DNA from: Virgibacillus halotolerans
GTDB lineage: Bacteria; Bacillota; Bacilli; Bacillales; Amphibacillaceae
Assembly: GCF_016908515.1 (NCBI RefSeq)
Contig: NZ_JAFBEA010000004.1
Span: forward strand, 1 to 64,000
DNA length: 64,000 nt
Direction: 5' to 3'
The translations under genes were made by a program, and so were the position numbers. Positions 7,626 through 18,457 of this stretch are shown piece after piece; position 1 is the first letter of the stretch, and each line of letters starts with the position of its first letter. The notes below the pieces were generated by a model that saw only the letters and a program-made list of their open reading frames with translations, searched no databases and had not been told where the DNA came from.

Positions 7626-8798
7626 TTAATCATTTTTCCTATCAACTTTGTTAGTCAACTCCCCAAACAACTCCATCTGCTTCCCCAAAACCTTCTCCTC
7701 ATTAAAAAGCTCCAAGGCAATTTCCCTAGACGCAATCCCCATCCGTTCAATTCTCTCAGGATTGTCCAACATCGTCTCCATAGCGTCAACCAATTGCTCA
7801 CTCGATCTTCTATCAATCAAGAGACCATTCTCTTCAAATACTTGTTCTCTACATCCTCTAATATTCGTAGCAATAATTGCATTCTCCATGGCCATCGCTT
7901 CAATAATCGATCTCGGTAGCCCCTCTCTATAGGAAGGAAGAATAAAGACATTGCTCGAATACAACAACTGGCTAATATCATCTCTAAAGCCTAAAGGTAT
8001 TACTCCTTCTTGATTCATTAATCTTTTGATTTCATTTATCGCTGTAATATCTCTTTCACTATTCGGTAGATCACCAATCAGCAATAATTTTACATTAGAA
8101 TGGTGTTCTTTTAATTCTCCAAATGCCCTTAGTAATTCGAGTACACCTTTTTCTTCCACCAATCGCCCGATAAAGGAAAAAACAATATCGCTCGGTTGTA
8201 TGCCTATTTCATTTTTTAGCGCACTAATATGACGATAATCCATTAAATCCGGGTTTAAATTATTTTCCAGATCTACACCATTACTTAAATGAATAATTCT
8301 AGATTGATTTAAAAACTTATTTTCCACCGATAACTCATAGTCTTCCTTACTTTGAAGTAGCAACCAATCTGTCATAAACTTTGCTGCATACTTCTCAATA
8401 TTATAATAAAAATTATACTGTTTCTTCGACATATCCTCATGAAAGTAAAATCCATGTGCTGTATACACAATGTTTTTTACTCCGGCTAATTTAGCTGCTA
8501 CCCTTCCAAGCAATGCCGCAATTGGCGTATGTACATGAACAATATCGTACTTTTCTTTGCTCATTAATTTGTACAAGTCATAAATTGATTTTATATTTGA
8601 AAATATACTTATTGACCTATCAATTTTAATATCATACAAGTTAGGTAGTTCTTTTTCTAATTTGGAAAAGAGACCCGTATCCGTGCAAGCAATATGGGTC
8701 TCAAAACCTTTCTTATTTGACTCGATGATCAAGGGCTTTAATAATTTATCTACGGTAAGATCAATCGCGCAAATCTGCAGTACTTTTCCTTTGGCCAT
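7626..8798 (-). CDS. epsD: GT4-family glycosyltransferase, EpsD-like
   Basis: About 390 residues with a GT-B fold. The N-terminal acceptor domain has IVHVHTPIAALLGR and VYTAHGFYFHED, close to B. subtilis EpsD. The C-terminal donor domain has the FIGRLVEEKG motif and the E-x7-E motif in SYREGLPRSIIEAM. It adds a sugar from a nucleotide donor to the lipid-linked repeat unit on the cytoplasmic face. The start at ATG 8798 (MAKGKVLQ) is chosen because GGAG lies eight bases upstream, within the end of the dehydrogenase gene, whose stop is one base away. The sugar specificity cannot be read from the sequence. Confidence 0.85.
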   Translation of the reverse strand: MAKGKVLQICAIDLTVDKLLKPLIIESNKKGFETHIACTDTGLFSKLEKELPNLYDIKIDRSISIFSNIKSIYDLYKLMSKEKYDIVHVHTPIAALLGRVAAKLAGVKNIVYTAHGFYFHEDMSKKQYNFYYNIEKYAAKFMTDWLLLQSKEDYELSVENKFLNQSRIIHLSNGVDLENNLNPDLMDYRHISALKNEIGIQPSDIVFSFIGRLVEEKGVLELLRAFGELKEHHSNVKLLLIGDLPNSERDITAINEIKRLMNQEGVIPLGFRDDISQLLYSSNVFILPSYREGLPRSIIEAMAMENAIIATNIRGCREQVFEENGLLIDRRSSEQLVDAMETMLDNPERIERMGIASREIALELFNEEKVLGKQMELFGELTNKVDRKND

Positions 8799-8799
8799 T

Positions 8800-10080
8800 T
8801 TACAATCTCCAAAGCTGAATATTATCCGGACAAGCATCTTTCTCTAACTTACTTTTAACATCTACTACGATGCCTTTTCCATGTTTCAGTAAGTGATCAA
8901 AGACTTCCCATCCCTTATCTGCATAAGCGTCATGGGGAACAGTATATACCACTGCATCCGCCGGTTTTAGCTCTTCGTATGGAATCAAGTCAATGCCATA
9001 TTCTCCAAATGCTTCATTTGCATCGGCATATGCATCGGTAACCTGCACTTCTACTCCAAAATCTTTTAGTTCATCAATAACGTCTACAACTCTCGTATTA
9101 CGTAAATCGGGAACATTTTCTTTAAAAGTAAGACCTAGAATAGTTACTTTTGACCCCTGAATAGGCATATTCTTCTTGATCATTTGTTTCACTAATGATG
9201 TTGCAATGAAGTTGCCGACATGATCATTCGTTTTTCTTCCAGCTAAAATCACTTCTGGATGGTGACCAATCTGCTCGGCTTTATGTGTTAAATAATAAGG
9301 ATCTACGCCAATACAATGTCCACCAACAAGACCTGGTTTAAAGTTCAAGAAATTCCATTTTGTCCCTGCTGCAGCCAATACTTCCGATGTATCAATATCC
9401 AACTTATCGAAAATGATGGCTAATTCATTCATTAGGGAAATATTAAGATCACGCTGGGTATTTTCAATTACTTTTGCTGCCTCTGCAACTTTAATAGAAC
9501 TGGCTTTATAAACGCCAGCTTCTACAACCGAGCCATATACATCTGCCACTGTTTCTAGCACTTCATCATTTTGACCGGATACAACTTTAGTAATGGTAGT
9601 AAATGTATGTTCTTTATCACCGGGATTGATTCTTTCCGGAGAATAACCAACAAAGAAATCTTCCCCACATTTCATACCTGACGCCTTTTCCAATACAGGA
9701 ATACATTCTTCTTCTGTCGCTCCTGGATAAACAGTAGATTCGTACACAACAATTGTTCCTTTAGCTAGGTTTTTACCAATTGTTTCAGATGCCTTTTGAA
9801 GTGGCACTAAATTAGGTTGTTTATTCTCCGTAATTGGTGTTGGTACAGCAACAATAATAAAGTCTGCCTTATCCAGATCCGCCGAGTTAGCTGTAAATTC
9901 GACAGATGCACTTTTTAAATCATCCATTTCTACTTCATTTGTTTTATCAAAGCCATCTTTTAATTCTTCGATACGTTGTTCATTTATATCAAATCCAATA
10001 ATATCTCGCTTCTTACCGAATGATACTGCCAATGGTAATCCTACATAGCCTAAACCCACCACTGCGATTGTTCGTTCCAT
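8800..10080 (-). CDS. Nucleotide-sugar dehydrogenase, UDP-N-acetylhexosamine type (WbpO/TviB-like)
   Basis: 426 residues, usual length for the family. GLGYVGLPLA is the N-terminal NAD-binding loop; PTPITENKQPNL and YESTVYPGATEE are typical of UDP-HexNAc 6-dehydrogenases, and GGHCIGVDPYYL holds the catalytic Cys. The C-terminal domain contains LGLTFKENVPDLRNT. It would oxidise C6 of a UDP-HexNAc (or UDP-hexose) twice to the uronic acid, giving an acidic sugar for the polymer. Its start overlaps the epimerase stop (TAATG at 10080), so the two are coupled and probably act in series on the same UDP-sugar. Distinction from UDP-glucose dehydrogenase rests on motif similarity only. Confidence 0.85.
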   Translation of the reverse strand: MERTIAVVGLGYVGLPLAVSFGKKRDIIGFDINEQRIEELKDGFDKTNEVEMDDLKSASVEFTANSADLDKADFIIVAVPTPITENKQPNLVPLQKASETIGKNLAKGTIVVYESTVYPGATEEECIPVLEKASGMKCGEDFFVGYSPERINPGDKEHTFTTITKVVSGQNDEVLETVADVYGSVVEAGVYKASSIKVAEAAKVIENTQRDLNISLMNELAIIFDKLDIDTSEVLAAAGTKWNFLNFKPGLVGGHCIGVDPYYLTHKAEQIGHHPEVILAGRKTNDHVGNFIATSLVKQMIKKNMPIQGSKVTILGLTFKENVPDLRNTRVVDVIDELKDFGVEVQVTDAYADANEAFGEYGIDLIPYEELKPADAVVYTVPHDAYADKGWEVFDHLLKHGKGIVVDVKSKLEKDACPDNIQLWRL

Positions 10081-11093
10081 TATAACTTCACCCCATAATA
10101 TTCTAAATACCAGTCTATAAATTTATTTACCCCATCTTGAATGGAAGTTTCCGGTTTAAAATCGATATCTCTAAACAGATCTTCCACATTTGCATAGGTT
10201 TCTGGTACATCACCAGCTTGAAGTGGCAAGAAGTTCTTCTTAGCCGTTTTTCCTAACTTGTTTTCGATTGCTTCTATAAAGTCCATTAATCTTACAGGGC
10301 TGTTATTTCCGATGTTATAAACCTTATATGGCGCATAGCTTGATCCTGGATCTGGATTGGCACCAGACCAGTCCGGATTCGATTGTGCAGGTCTTTTAGT
10401 CAATCTTGTAATACTTTCAACAATATCATCCACATATGTGAAATCACGCATCATATTCCCATGATTAAACACGTCAATTGGCTCATCATTTACAATTGCT
10501 TTAGTAAACAAGAACAATGCCATATCTGGACGCCCCCATGGACCATAAACAGTAAAGAATCGTAGACCTGTTGTTGGTAGTCCATATAAATGACTGTACG
10601 TATGTGCAAATAGTTCATTAGATTTTTTGGTTGCTGCGTATAAGCTTAATGGGTGATCGATATTATCACTTGTTGAAAATGGCTTGGATGTGTTTGCACC
10701 ATAAACTGAACTAGATGATGCGTAAATTAAGTGTTCTACTTTATAATGACGACATGCCTCAAGTATATTTGTGAATCCAACAACATTTGAATTTATATAT
10801 GCATGTGGATTTTCTAGGCTATAACGAACTCCGGCTTGAGCTGCTAAATTAATTACGATTTCGGGTCTATATTGGTTGAATGTTTGATTAATAGTATCTA
10901 AGTCTTCGAGATCTGTTTTCACGAATGTAAAGTTTTCATGGTTTAATTCAGCTAATCTATCTTCTTTTAGTTTGGGATCATAGTAATCGTTTATGTTGTC
11001 TATTCCGATTACTCGGTGACCTTCTTTTAATAAACGTCTCGATAGATGTGAACCTATAAAACCAGCTGAACCTGTGACTAATACTTTTTTCAT
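10080..11093 (-). CDS. UDP-glucuronate 4-epimerase-like SDR
   Basis: 337 residues. Extended short-chain dehydrogenase with [12 protein letters not shown], the NAD-binding glycine motif, [15 protein letters not shown], and the active-site SSSSVYG plus Y-x3-K in [21 protein letters not shown] is characteristic of UDP-glucuronate (or UDP-galacturonate/HexNAcA) 4-epimerases of capsule loci, and the paired dehydrogenase next door fits. It inverts C4 of a UDP-uronic acid through a keto intermediate. Start ATG 11093 follows GGTGTAGGT. Substrate, GlcA or HexNAcA, is not settled by the sequence. Confidence 0.85.
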   Translation of the reverse strand: MKKVLVTGSAGFIGSHLSRRLLKEGHRVIGIDNINDYYDPKLKEDRLAELNHENFTFVKTDLEDLDTINQTFNQYRPEIVINLAAQAGVRYSLENPHAYINSNVVGFTNILEACRHYKVEHLIYASSSSVYGANTSKPFSTSDNIDHPLSLYAATKKSNELFAHTYSHLYGLPTTGLRFFTVYGPWGRPDMALFLFTKAIVNDEPIDVFNHGNMMRDFTYVDDIVESITRLTKRPAQSNPDWSGANPDPGSSYAPYKVYNIGNNSPVRLMDFIEAIENKLGKTAKKNFLPLQAGDVPETYANVEDLFRDIDFKPETSIQDGVNKFIDWYLEYYGVKL

Positions 11094-11104
11094 ACCTACA
11101 CCGC

Positions 11105-12232
11105 CTATAAATGATATAATTCTTCATACTGCATTGTAACTTGGTGAATATCAAAATTATCGATTACACGTTGACGAGCTAATGAACCTAAATGTTCTCT
11201 TTCTTTATTAGATAGATTTAATAAGTCAATTATGCCTTTGGATAAGGCATATGAGTTTTTACTAGGAACAACCTTTCCAGTATTTCCAACTATATAGGCA
11301 GAATCCCCAACGTCTGTAACAACACAAGGTGTCTCACACGCCATTGCCTCCCCTATAACGTTTGGGAAACCTTCGCCACTAGAAGAAGAAATAAAAACAT
11401 CAGCACCCGACATTATCACAGGTATATCTTCTCTTCTTCCTAGTAGACTCACATTGTTAATAAGATCATATTTCTTTACTAAATCCATTAGTTCTTGATT
11501 GTTATTATCTATATTTGTACCTACTAAAATAGCATGGAATTTAATTCCTTTTTGATTTACTTTATTTAATGCTTTAATAAAATTTTGATAATCCTTTAAA
11601 ATATTCCAGCGTCCTACATGCGCTATATATGGAATATCACTTTTTCTTCCGATGAGTTTGCTTACTTTGGGTTTAGCCTCAGCATCCGGACTAAACTGAT
11701 TTAATTCAAAACCATTTGGAATAACAAGTAAGTTCTCATCAAAATAACCAAACTCTTTATGGACTTCTTTAGCCTTAATGGAACAACTGACAACCGTATC
11801 AACTTTCTTTGACAGCTTTGAATTAATTTTTGCTACTAAAATTGTAGACCTTTTATTTAAATTTGGATCTAAATTGCTTCTTCTAATTCCCCAAATTAGC
11901 TTTCTAGCTTTTGAAAACTTAAATAACATATATCCAAATAAATCAGCGTGATACATCCAAGTTTGTATTACTTCAGTGTCTTTGATATTTTTTTTTGCCT
12001 TTTTAATGCCTTTAATACTTGGTCTGCCTTGTTTCATATTTAAACTAATTACTTCAAAACCTAGCTCACGTATTTTTTCACCATAAATACCTTCATCCAT
12101 CATGGAAATTACATTCGCATCAAACCTATTTTTATCTATATGCTTTAAAAGTTTATAAAGCATTGTTTCCGCTCCCCCCATATTCAATCCTGTAATAATA
12201 TGGGTGATCTTTTTTTTCTGCATCTTAATCAC
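11105..12232 (-). CDS. GT4-family glycosyltransferase
   Basis: 375 residues, GT-B fold. The N-terminal [19 protein letters not shown] motif and C-terminal E-x7-E motif ([13 protein letters not shown]) place it in GT4. Residues around 190-215 hold the donor-domain entry [10 protein letters not shown]. It probably adds one hexose or uronic acid of the repeat unit. GTG start at 12232, or ATG three codons later; neither has a strong ribosome site, so translation may be coupled to the asparagine-synthase-like gene 15 bases upstream. Donor specificity is unknown. Confidence 0.85.
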   Translation of the reverse strand: MIKMQKKKITHIITGLNMGGAETMLYKLLKHIDKNRFDANVISMMDEGIYGEKIRELGFEVISLNMKQGRPSIKGIKKAKKNIKDTEVIQTWMYHADLFGYMLFKFSKARKLIWGIRRSNLDPNLNKRSTILVAKINSKLSKKVDTVVSCSIKAKEVHKEFGYFDENLLVIPNGFELNQFSPDAEAKPKVSKLIGRKSDIPYIAHVGRWNILKDYQNFIKALNKVNQKGIKFHAILVGTNIDNNNQELMDLVKKYDLINNVSLLGRREDIPVIMSGADVFISSSSGEGFPNVIGEAMACETPCVVTDVGDSAYIVGNTGKVVPSKNSYALSKGIIDLLNLSNKEREHLGSLARQRVIDNFDIHQVTMQYEELYHL

Positions 12233-12246
12233 ATCACTTGTTTACT

Positions 12247-13737
12247 TTATTTCCTTATTTTGTTTCTTAAAATTTGATAACCTTCAATTTTTGAAGGTAT
12301 GATTATTGAATTAATTCGGTCCTTCAGAACTTTTTCGTATTCAACCGCGCTATTCAGATTATTTTTTTTGATAAAAATTGTAAATGCCGTTAGCCAGCTA
12401 ATTGTTGCATCAAGTTTATTTACGCTAGACGTCTCTGCTTTAGGCCATAACTTGTAAATTTTTTCTAACGATCTTTCGTTAAAAATACCAAGACCACTTA
12501 ATGAATTCAAATCTAGTTCCTTGTCAATAAAACCCTTTAAATCAGTTCTCAACCACTTACCATATTCATGTGAAGCAGATTTACCAGTGTCTACAATTAC
12601 CTTTTTATCATTACGCCCAAATACTTTCCCCGTTCGAGCCCAAGGAATTTCAGATATATCCCCTGGCAACAATGGCAATATGCTTTCATAAAGTACATCT
12701 GATCTTATTGATAAATCCAACCCCCATAAATACTCTACAGCTTTTGGAGATGTAAATAACTGGAACAAAGGTTTTTCCATTGCTATAATACTCATCGCGG
12801 TAGTTAAATATCTTCTAGAATGATTTCTTTGATATTCTGTTTCCCTATATTGGTATTCTTCACGTCGATGTTGATCGATTGTATTTCTATAATTCATTGA
12901 ATCTGTTTTCATTTGCGTGTAATGATCTTGTATTAACTCTTCCTTCAACAACCCTAATTTATTTGCATTGCCAAATACAATGGGGGGAACATTCTTAAGT
13001 GGAATTCCATTATATTCGGCCCTTCCCAATGTATCACCATAACTACCTGCCAAAATAATATCACTATCTGGATCTTGCGCCACAGCATTCATGGCGTGCA
13101 AATTATAGGGTATGATTTCAGCTCCAACCTTTTGAACTAAGTGAAATGTTTCTTTTAGTACATCAGGATTTAAAGGGAAATATTTATAATCCCAATTGTA
13201 TTTATCGGCAATCTGTTTTGCATACCATACATCACGGCTATCAGTAGTTCCCCAATTATAAACTATTACCTCTCCATTAAAATCCTTATTAATCTGAGTT
13301 TCCCTTAATACTCCCGCTAGAATCCTACTGTCCATCCCTCCTGATAAAAGAATACCTACTCGTTTATAATTACCTATAAAGTTCAACGTCTCTTCATATA
13401 CAATTTTCTTCAGAGTGATTGCCGCTTCTTTAGAATCAAGCATCTTATTACCATGGGGGGGGACATCAAAATAATTCCACTCATTCAATCCCGCATTATA
13501 TTCTGCCAACCAGGGCGTACGTTTAATGGGTTTTATTAACGTTTTATCACCTATAATATAACTTCTCATTAATATTTCTATTACAGATTGTAAGTCAAGT
13601 TCTATATCACCTTTTGGTATAGTTTTCATAATTTCATTAAAGTTCAAATTGAAAGATGGTTGTTCCTTGTAGGTAGAATAATATGGGTACTGACTTCCAA
13701 TGTGATCCTGGGTATTTATCCAACTAGGCCAATTCAT
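12247..13737 (-). CDS. Asparagine-synthase-domain protein lacking the glutaminase domain
   Basis: About 496 residues. The ATP-pyrophosphatase motif LLSGGMDSRILAGVL is clear, followed by the synthase-like region to about 400. The N-terminal Cys glutaminase domain of AsnB is missing: before the P-loop there are only about 125 residues, including WLAEYNAGLNEWNYFD. Such single-domain members in polysaccharide loci are thought to amidate uronic-acid sugars or to form another amide or adenylate, using free ammonia or a partner; here UDP-uronic-acid enzymes are encoded two genes away. I start at ATG 13737 because AAGGAG lies upstream; the frame is open to 13878 but that extension has no ribosome site. 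The function is inference. Confidence 0.75.
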   Translation of the reverse strand: MNWPSWINTQDHIGSQYPYYSTYKEQPSFNLNFNEIMKTIPKGDIELDLQSVIEILMRSYIIGDKTLIKPIKRTPWLAEYNAGLNEWNYFDVPPHGNKMLDSKEAAITLKKIVYEETLNFIGNYKRVGILLSGGMDSRILAGVLRETQINKDFNGEVIVYNWGTTDSRDVWYAKQIADKYNWDYKYFPLNPDVLKETFHLVQKVGAEIIPYNLHAMNAVAQDPDSDIILAGSYGDTLGRAEYNGIPLKNVPPIVFGNANKLGLLKEELIQDHYTQMKTDSMNYRNTIDQHRREEYQYRETEYQRNHSRRYLTTAMSIIAMEKPLFQLFTSPKAVEYLWGLDLSIRSDVLYESILPLLPGDISEIPWARTGKVFGRNDKKVIVDTGKSASHEYGKWLRTDLKGFIDKELDLNSLSGLGIFNERSLEKIYKLWPKAETSSVNKLDATISWLTAFTIFIKKNNLNSAVEYEKVLKDRINSIIIPSKIEGYQILRNKIRK

Positions 13738-13958
13738 AGTACGCTGATTCTCCTTAATATTAATACAACACTCTAAAGTGTTAATAACACTAGATTTTGA
13801 TGATCTATTTTTGTGCTGCACCATAATATTGACATTTTTAATAGAAAGAATAACTAATCTTATAACTGCTTTAAACAAACTTTTTCTAGTTCAAAATTGA
13901 TTATTAACTACATGTTGTTAAAAATTATCATAAGCTGAAATCAAACATTGAAAAGTAT

Positions 13959-15206
13959 TTAAAAAGAGTTTTCTAACCCCTTCCTACGAATTATATACAA
14001 AAGTAAAACAAGGTAAAGAAAAAATTGTATAAACCGGGAAATAAGTAATGACCAAGCAGCTCCATAAATACCATATAAGCTAATAAGATAATATCCTGTA
14101 ATTAAGGTGATTACAGTCGCTATTAGGTTTATAAACGGCTGTATTCGAATTAATCTTGCTGAAATAACAGATAGATTTAGAAACGCCGAAAGAAACCCAA
14201 ATAATAATGAAAATGAAATTATAATAAAAGAATTTGTGTAAGAAGCATAGTCTTCACCGTATATAATAGTTAAAATAAGTTCACTTTGAAAAATAATAGG
14301 GATAAAAATTATTAAAAAAGCAATTATAGCAAAGGTCAAAAATTGTATATTAACATTTGTAAATGCTTTTCTACCTTTTTGGTTATACGCATTCGCAATT
14401 CTTGGCGCAGCTAATAAAGAAATTGGAGTAATTAACATATTACTTGCTATCAATACATAATATAACGCGGAATATATTCCCACTTCTTCTATACTTGAGT
14501 AATAATCAAGAAAGTATCTTGGGATATTTGTATTCAAGGATCCAATCAATGCAGTAAGACCTAATGGTAAGCCCATTTTCATAAGTTTAAGTGAGCTCCT
14601 ACCAAATACAGGAGAAACTTTTGTAAATGGTTTCAGATGTTTAATATCATATAATACCAATCTAAGTACCATTACAATTAAAAGTCCTGATATAGAAAGT
14701 ATAATATTTTGCGTATATATATAGATAAATCCAACAATTATTACAGTAAGGATACCTCTATACAGCTGGGATTTTCCAATTAAGTCAATTCTACTTTGTT
14801 TTTGAAAGTACCCCATGCATATATCACTTAAAGACTCTACATATTTCACAAGTCCCATTAGAAGAATAATACTTCTTGTTACACTGTCATTGCTATATAT
14901 TATCGCAATTGGAATTATAACTACATAAGATAATGTTAAGTGAAGAATTCTACCACCATAATATTGAGAAAAGGTAAATTCATCTTTACTATCTGTAGCA
15001 AGAATAGTTCTTAATTGAAAACTAAAAAAGAGAACTATTGGAGCAGTTAACGCTAATCCAAGAGAGTATATACCTAGATCTTCAGCAGAGCCAAACTTTG
15101 CTATTATTGTAATGATTAGCCATTGGGATAAAGCATATACAATATTTCCTCCCAATGACCAAGTTAATTTACTTTTAATTTTGATCCCATTAAATTTTTC
15201 ACTCAT
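13959..15206 (-). CDS. Wzx-type polysaccharide flippase
   Basis: 415 residues with about 12 hydrophobic helices spread over the whole length and positively charged loops, as in MOP-superfamily Wzx proteins. The N-terminus KSKLTWSLGGNIVYALSQW and the LRTILATDSKDE segment fit oligosaccharide flippases. It would carry undecaprenyl-linked repeat units across the membrane for the Wzy-like polymerase encoded immediately upstream. Start ATG 15206 follows AAAGGTG. Confidence 0.85.
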   Translation of the reverse strand: MSEKFNGIKIKSKLTWSLGGNIVYALSQWLIITIIAKFGSAEDLGIYSLGLALTAPIVLFFSFQLRTILATDSKDEFTFSQYYGGRILHLTLSYVVIIPIAIIYSNDSVTRSIILLMGLVKYVESLSDICMGYFQKQSRIDLIGKSQLYRGILTVIIVGFIYIYTQNIILSISGLLIVMVLRLVLYDIKHLKPFTKVSPVFGRSSLKLMKMGLPLGLTALIGSLNTNIPRYFLDYYSSIEEVGIYSALYYVLIASNMLITPISLLAAPRIANAYNQKGRKAFTNVNIQFLTFAIIAFLIIFIPIIFQSELILTIIYGEDYASYTNSFIIISFSLLFGFLSAFLNLSVISARLIRIQPFINLIATVITLITGYYLISLYGIYGAAWSLLISRFIQFFLYLVLLLYIIRRKGLENSF

Positions 15207-15274
15207 TATTTTACACCTTTGCCTATAGCTTCATATAATTTTTCACCGTGAATAATTCTTTCACCTAAATTATT

Positions 15275-16585
15275 TTAAGTTATCTTTCGAATAAAATAAT
15301 TTATTGCTTTTGATAGAACAGGCATTCCAAGTATTAATATCAATCCATAACCAATTAAATGATGTCTAATTGCAGTTCCCCAATTAACCGTCCCAAAGGA
15401 CCATAATAATTCCATTAAAATAAACAGGATCATTAATTGATACGAAAAAGTTTTCTTTAATCCTTTACTTTTTTTCAAATACTTTATTGCAGCAAAAATC
15501 AATATAATTCTAAATATATTTTCTATCGCAGCATATATATCCATTACGGACGTTAGTTGCCACGGAAATGGTGCTATCATATAATTAATGAATACTAAAG
15601 GCGCTGTGAGTATAACCATATAAATATTATTAGTATTAAGTTCAACCCCATATTGGGCCCTAGAGTCTAAGGAAATACCACCATCTCTATAGTTGTCTAC
15701 ATAAGATGTTATATCTCCCTTTAAGATCGCATCACTTGCTTGAGTTGAAATTCCAAAAACATTTAAAAACGCTATAAAAAGCATTAATACTATTGTGGTT
15801 AATAAAATTCTGATCAATAAACTATTAATTCTAAGACTGCCTTTTAATGTTTTATTTAAAGCAATACCTATAATTACAAATGTAAATGCCAATAACCCAT
15901 TATGAAGCATGCCTAACATAAAAACTACAATAAAAAACTTCACAAACAAGATAAAGCTAAATTTCCCTCTCTTCATCGCCAAAATAAAGTAATAGACAGA
16001 CATCAAAAAAAATAGAATTTGATAAGGTTCCCTCATTGTTATTGAGGTATAAATAATCATACCTGGTAATAAACCAAAGAAATAAACTAGATAAGTATTA
16101 TATGTCGAACCATATAAGTTTTCAGCTATTTTCAACAAATAACTAACTGATATAATGAATATTAGAATAGACAACATTTCTCCAGAAAATTTAGAAACCC
16201 CAGTAAGATTAAAAACAATAGCTAGATAATTTTCATATAATTGGGATCCGGTATTTATTAAATTTATATCGAAATCATATTGTGAGATATAAGCGGCATT
16301 TTTAAAAAAACCACTAGCGTCTGCCCCTGCACCATATATAGTAAAAAAGTTATTGTTTATTAAAGATATTACGGCTTTCAAAAAAAACATAATTAAAATA
16401 GCAATAACTGTATTTATATTCTGTACGAATACTTTCTGAGTAACAATATAAAACAAAGTTAAAATAACTAATATTACACCAAACCAGTCTTCTGGTTTCA
16501 CGGCTATTAATAAAGCAAATGGAGAAATTAATATAAAAAAGGTAAATATATTTTTATTGTTCACTACTTTAATAGTTGAGTTCAT
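15275..16585 (-). CDS. Wzy-type polymerase candidate (membrane protein)
   Basis: 436 residues with 11-12 predicted membrane helices and a long outside loop around 270-330 (NYRDGGISLDSRAQYGV). Wzy proteins share almost no sequence, so the call rests on topology, size and position next to the flippase and the initiating transferase. It would link flipped repeat units into polymer on the outer face, with chain length set by the Wzz-like protein. Low GC even for this locus, as is usual for Wzy genes. Confidence 0.7.
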   Translation of the reverse strand: MNSTIKVVNNKNIFTFFILISPFALLIAVKPEDWFGVILVILTLFYIVTQKVFVQNINTVIAILIMFFLKAVISLINNNFFTIYGAGADASGFFKNAAYISQYDFDINLINTGSQLYENYLAIVFNLTGVSKFSGEMLSILIFIISVSYLLKIAENLYGSTYNTYLVYFFGLLPGMIIYTSITMREPYQILFFLMSVYYFILAMKRGKFSFILFVKFFIVVFMLGMLHNGLLAFTFVIIGIALNKTLKGSLRINSLLIRILLTTIVLMLFIAFLNVFGISTQASDAILKGDITSYVDNYRDGGISLDSRAQYGVELNTNNIYMVILTAPLVFINYMIAPFPWQLTSVMDIYAAIENIFRIILIFAAIKYLKKSKGLKKTFSYQLMILFILMELLWSFGTVNWGTAIRHHLIGYGLILILGMPVLSKAINYFIRKIT

Positions 16586-16633
16586 TTTAGTCTCTTCCTA
16601 ATCTATTAATTAAGTTTCCTAAAACACGCCTTT

Positions 16634-18457
16634 CTAATTCTTCGCGGTCATCAATTTTTGTTCCATAAACACAATCTCCATCAGCTTGTCCTTCAATTCA
16701 ATCGAAGAAAAGTAATCAAATTGATCAATCAAAGCATCCAACTGCTTTCGGTCCACCTCAACTGTCCGCCCCACATATATCTTATCATAAACCTCTCCAG
16801 GCAATATTTCATCCTCGCCCAAGAGTTCCTCATACATCTTCTCACCAGGTCGTATTCCTGCGAATTCTATTGGAATTTCTTCCTCTGTATAGCCTGATAG
16901 TTTAATAAGATTCTTAGCCAGGTCAACTATTTTCACAGGTTCACCCATATCCAGGACGAAGATTTCTCCGCCTTTGGCGAGTGTTCCCGCCTGAATGACT
17001 AATCTCGATGCCTCTGGAATTGTCATAAAGTAACGCGTCATTTCCGGATCTGTGACGGTAACAGGCCCACCTTTTTCAATTTGTTTCTTAAACAGTGGAA
17101 TCACACTACCACGGCTTCCAAGTACGTTACCAAAACGTACAGCAACAAAATTCGTCTTGCTATGCTGGGATAAGTCCTGAACAACCATTTCTGCGACGCG
17201 TTTGGTTGCGCCCATCACGTTTGTTGGATTTACTGCTTTGTCAGTAGATACCATGACAAACGTATTTACACCAAACGTATCCGCAGCTTCTGCGACATTT
17301 TTCGTGCCAATGATATTGTTCTTCACCGCCTCATGTGGGTTAAATTCCATTAACGGTACATGCTTATGTGCCGCCGCATGATAGATAATGTTCGGCTGAT
17401 GCTGATCCACAATTTCAAAAATCCGTTTACGATCTTGTACATCACCAATCACCGCTACAATTTCCGTGCCACATTCCCCAAAGCTTTCTCGGAGCTCCAT
17501 ATTAATCGTATAAATGCTGAATTCTCCGTGCCCCACAAGCACGATTTTGCTTGGTGTAAAGCGCATCAACTGGCGACATAATTCCGATCCGATTGATCCA
17601 CCTGCACCGGTAACCATGACCGTATTGCCTGTCACATATTCGGATATCGCATTGATGTCCAGTTCAACAGGTTCGCGTCCCAATAAATCCTCCACTTCGA
17701 CATTTTTCAAGTGGCTGACGGACACCCTCCCTGTCATCAAATCTTCAATTTTGGGGATCATTTGGACCTTCGCATTTGTTCTTGCACATTGTTCCACGAT
17801 TTGCTCGAGTGCGCCATTCTTCATCGAAGGGATTGCAATCACGATATGTTCAATCTTTTCGCTGTCGACAATTTCTGGTATATCTTTGACCTTGCCTAGT
17901 ACAGACAGATTATAAAGCTGCATTTTTTGTTTGGTAAGATCGTCATCTACGAATCCAACTGGCTGCATTTCATTGTTATGTTCATTCTTTAACTGCCGGG
18001 CGATCATTGCGCCAGCTGAGCCAGCTCCCACGATGAGCGTGCGTTTTCGTTTTCCTTTGTTTGCTATGTATCGATCCCGATAGATGCGCCATATAAATCG
18101 CGAACCACCAATGAAGATAATGTGCAACATCCACGTAACAAGTAATGCCCGGCGATAGATCACAAAATCATTCGCCAAAAATTGCACAATACCCGTTGCA
18201 ATAATCGACAATGTAACTGCTTGTACAATTGCTAGCAGTTCACCCACACTCGCATAGGACCAAACCTTGTTATACAGATTAAATATAAATGCAAATAAAT
18301 GATGAAAGATTAAGAGTGCAATTACACTAATAACAATGGCTTCGGTTTTCAATATGGATTCAAAAGGATAAACAATCCATGATGCGACAAAAATCGCAGT
18401 ACTGATAATGATGGAATCAAGGATAATCAGTAATGTCAATCGGCTTCGATAGGTCAA
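16634..18457 (-). CDS. epsC: CapD/EpsC-type UDP-sugar 4,6-dehydratase, membrane-bound
   Basis: About 607 residues. Four membrane helices (about 10-120) and a linker Rossmann domain with VGAGSAGAMIARQL precede the catalytic SDR domain (about 280-560: TGAGGSIGSELC, YHAAAHKHVPLMEFNP, STDKAVNPTNVMGATK). Met replaces the usual Tyr of the Y-x3-K motif, as in PglF/WbpM/FlaA1-like large dehydratases. It would convert UDP-GlcNAc to a 4-keto-6-deoxy intermediate, the first step to bacillosamine-type sugars. I start at TTG 18457 because AAAGGAG is eight bases before it; the in-frame GTG at 18466 overlaps that ribosome site. An intrinsic terminator and a structured leader lie just upstream. Confidence 0.85.
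   Translation of the reverse strand: MTYRSRLTLLIILDSIIISTAIFVASWIVYPFESILKTEAIVISVIALLIFHHLFAFIFNLYNKVWSYASVGELLAIVQAVTLSIIATGIVQFLANDFVIYRRALLVTWMLHIIFIGGSRFIWRIYRDRYIANKGKRKRTLIVGAGSAGAMIARQLKNEHNNEMQPVGFVDDDLTKQKMQLYNLSVLGKVKDIPEIVDSEKIEHIVIAIPSMKNGALEQIVEQCARTNAKVQMIPKIEDLMTGRVSVSHLKNVEVEDLLGREPVELDINAISEYVTGNTVMVTGAGGSIGSELCRQLMRFTPSKIVLVGHGEFSIYTINMELRESFGECGTEIVAVIGDVQDRKRIFEIVDQHQPNIIYHAAAHKHVPLMEFNPHEAVKNNIIGTKNVAEAADTFGVNTFVMVSTDKAVNPTNVMGATKRVAEMVVQDLSQHSKTNFVAVRFGNVLGSRGSVIPLFKKQIEKGGPVTVTDPEMTRYFMTIPEASRLVIQAGTLAKGGEIFVLDMGEPVKIVDLAKNLIKLSGYTEEEIPIEFAGIRPGEKMYEELLGEDEILPGEVYDKIYVGRTVEVDRKQLDALIDQFDYFSSIELKDKLMEIVFMEQKLMTAKN

Noticed and set aside
13738-13878. 47-residue N-terminal extension of the asparagine-synthase-like protein
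   Set aside because: Open frame, but no ribosome site before 13878, whereas AAGGAG precedes ATG 13737; composition of the extension is unlike the protein.
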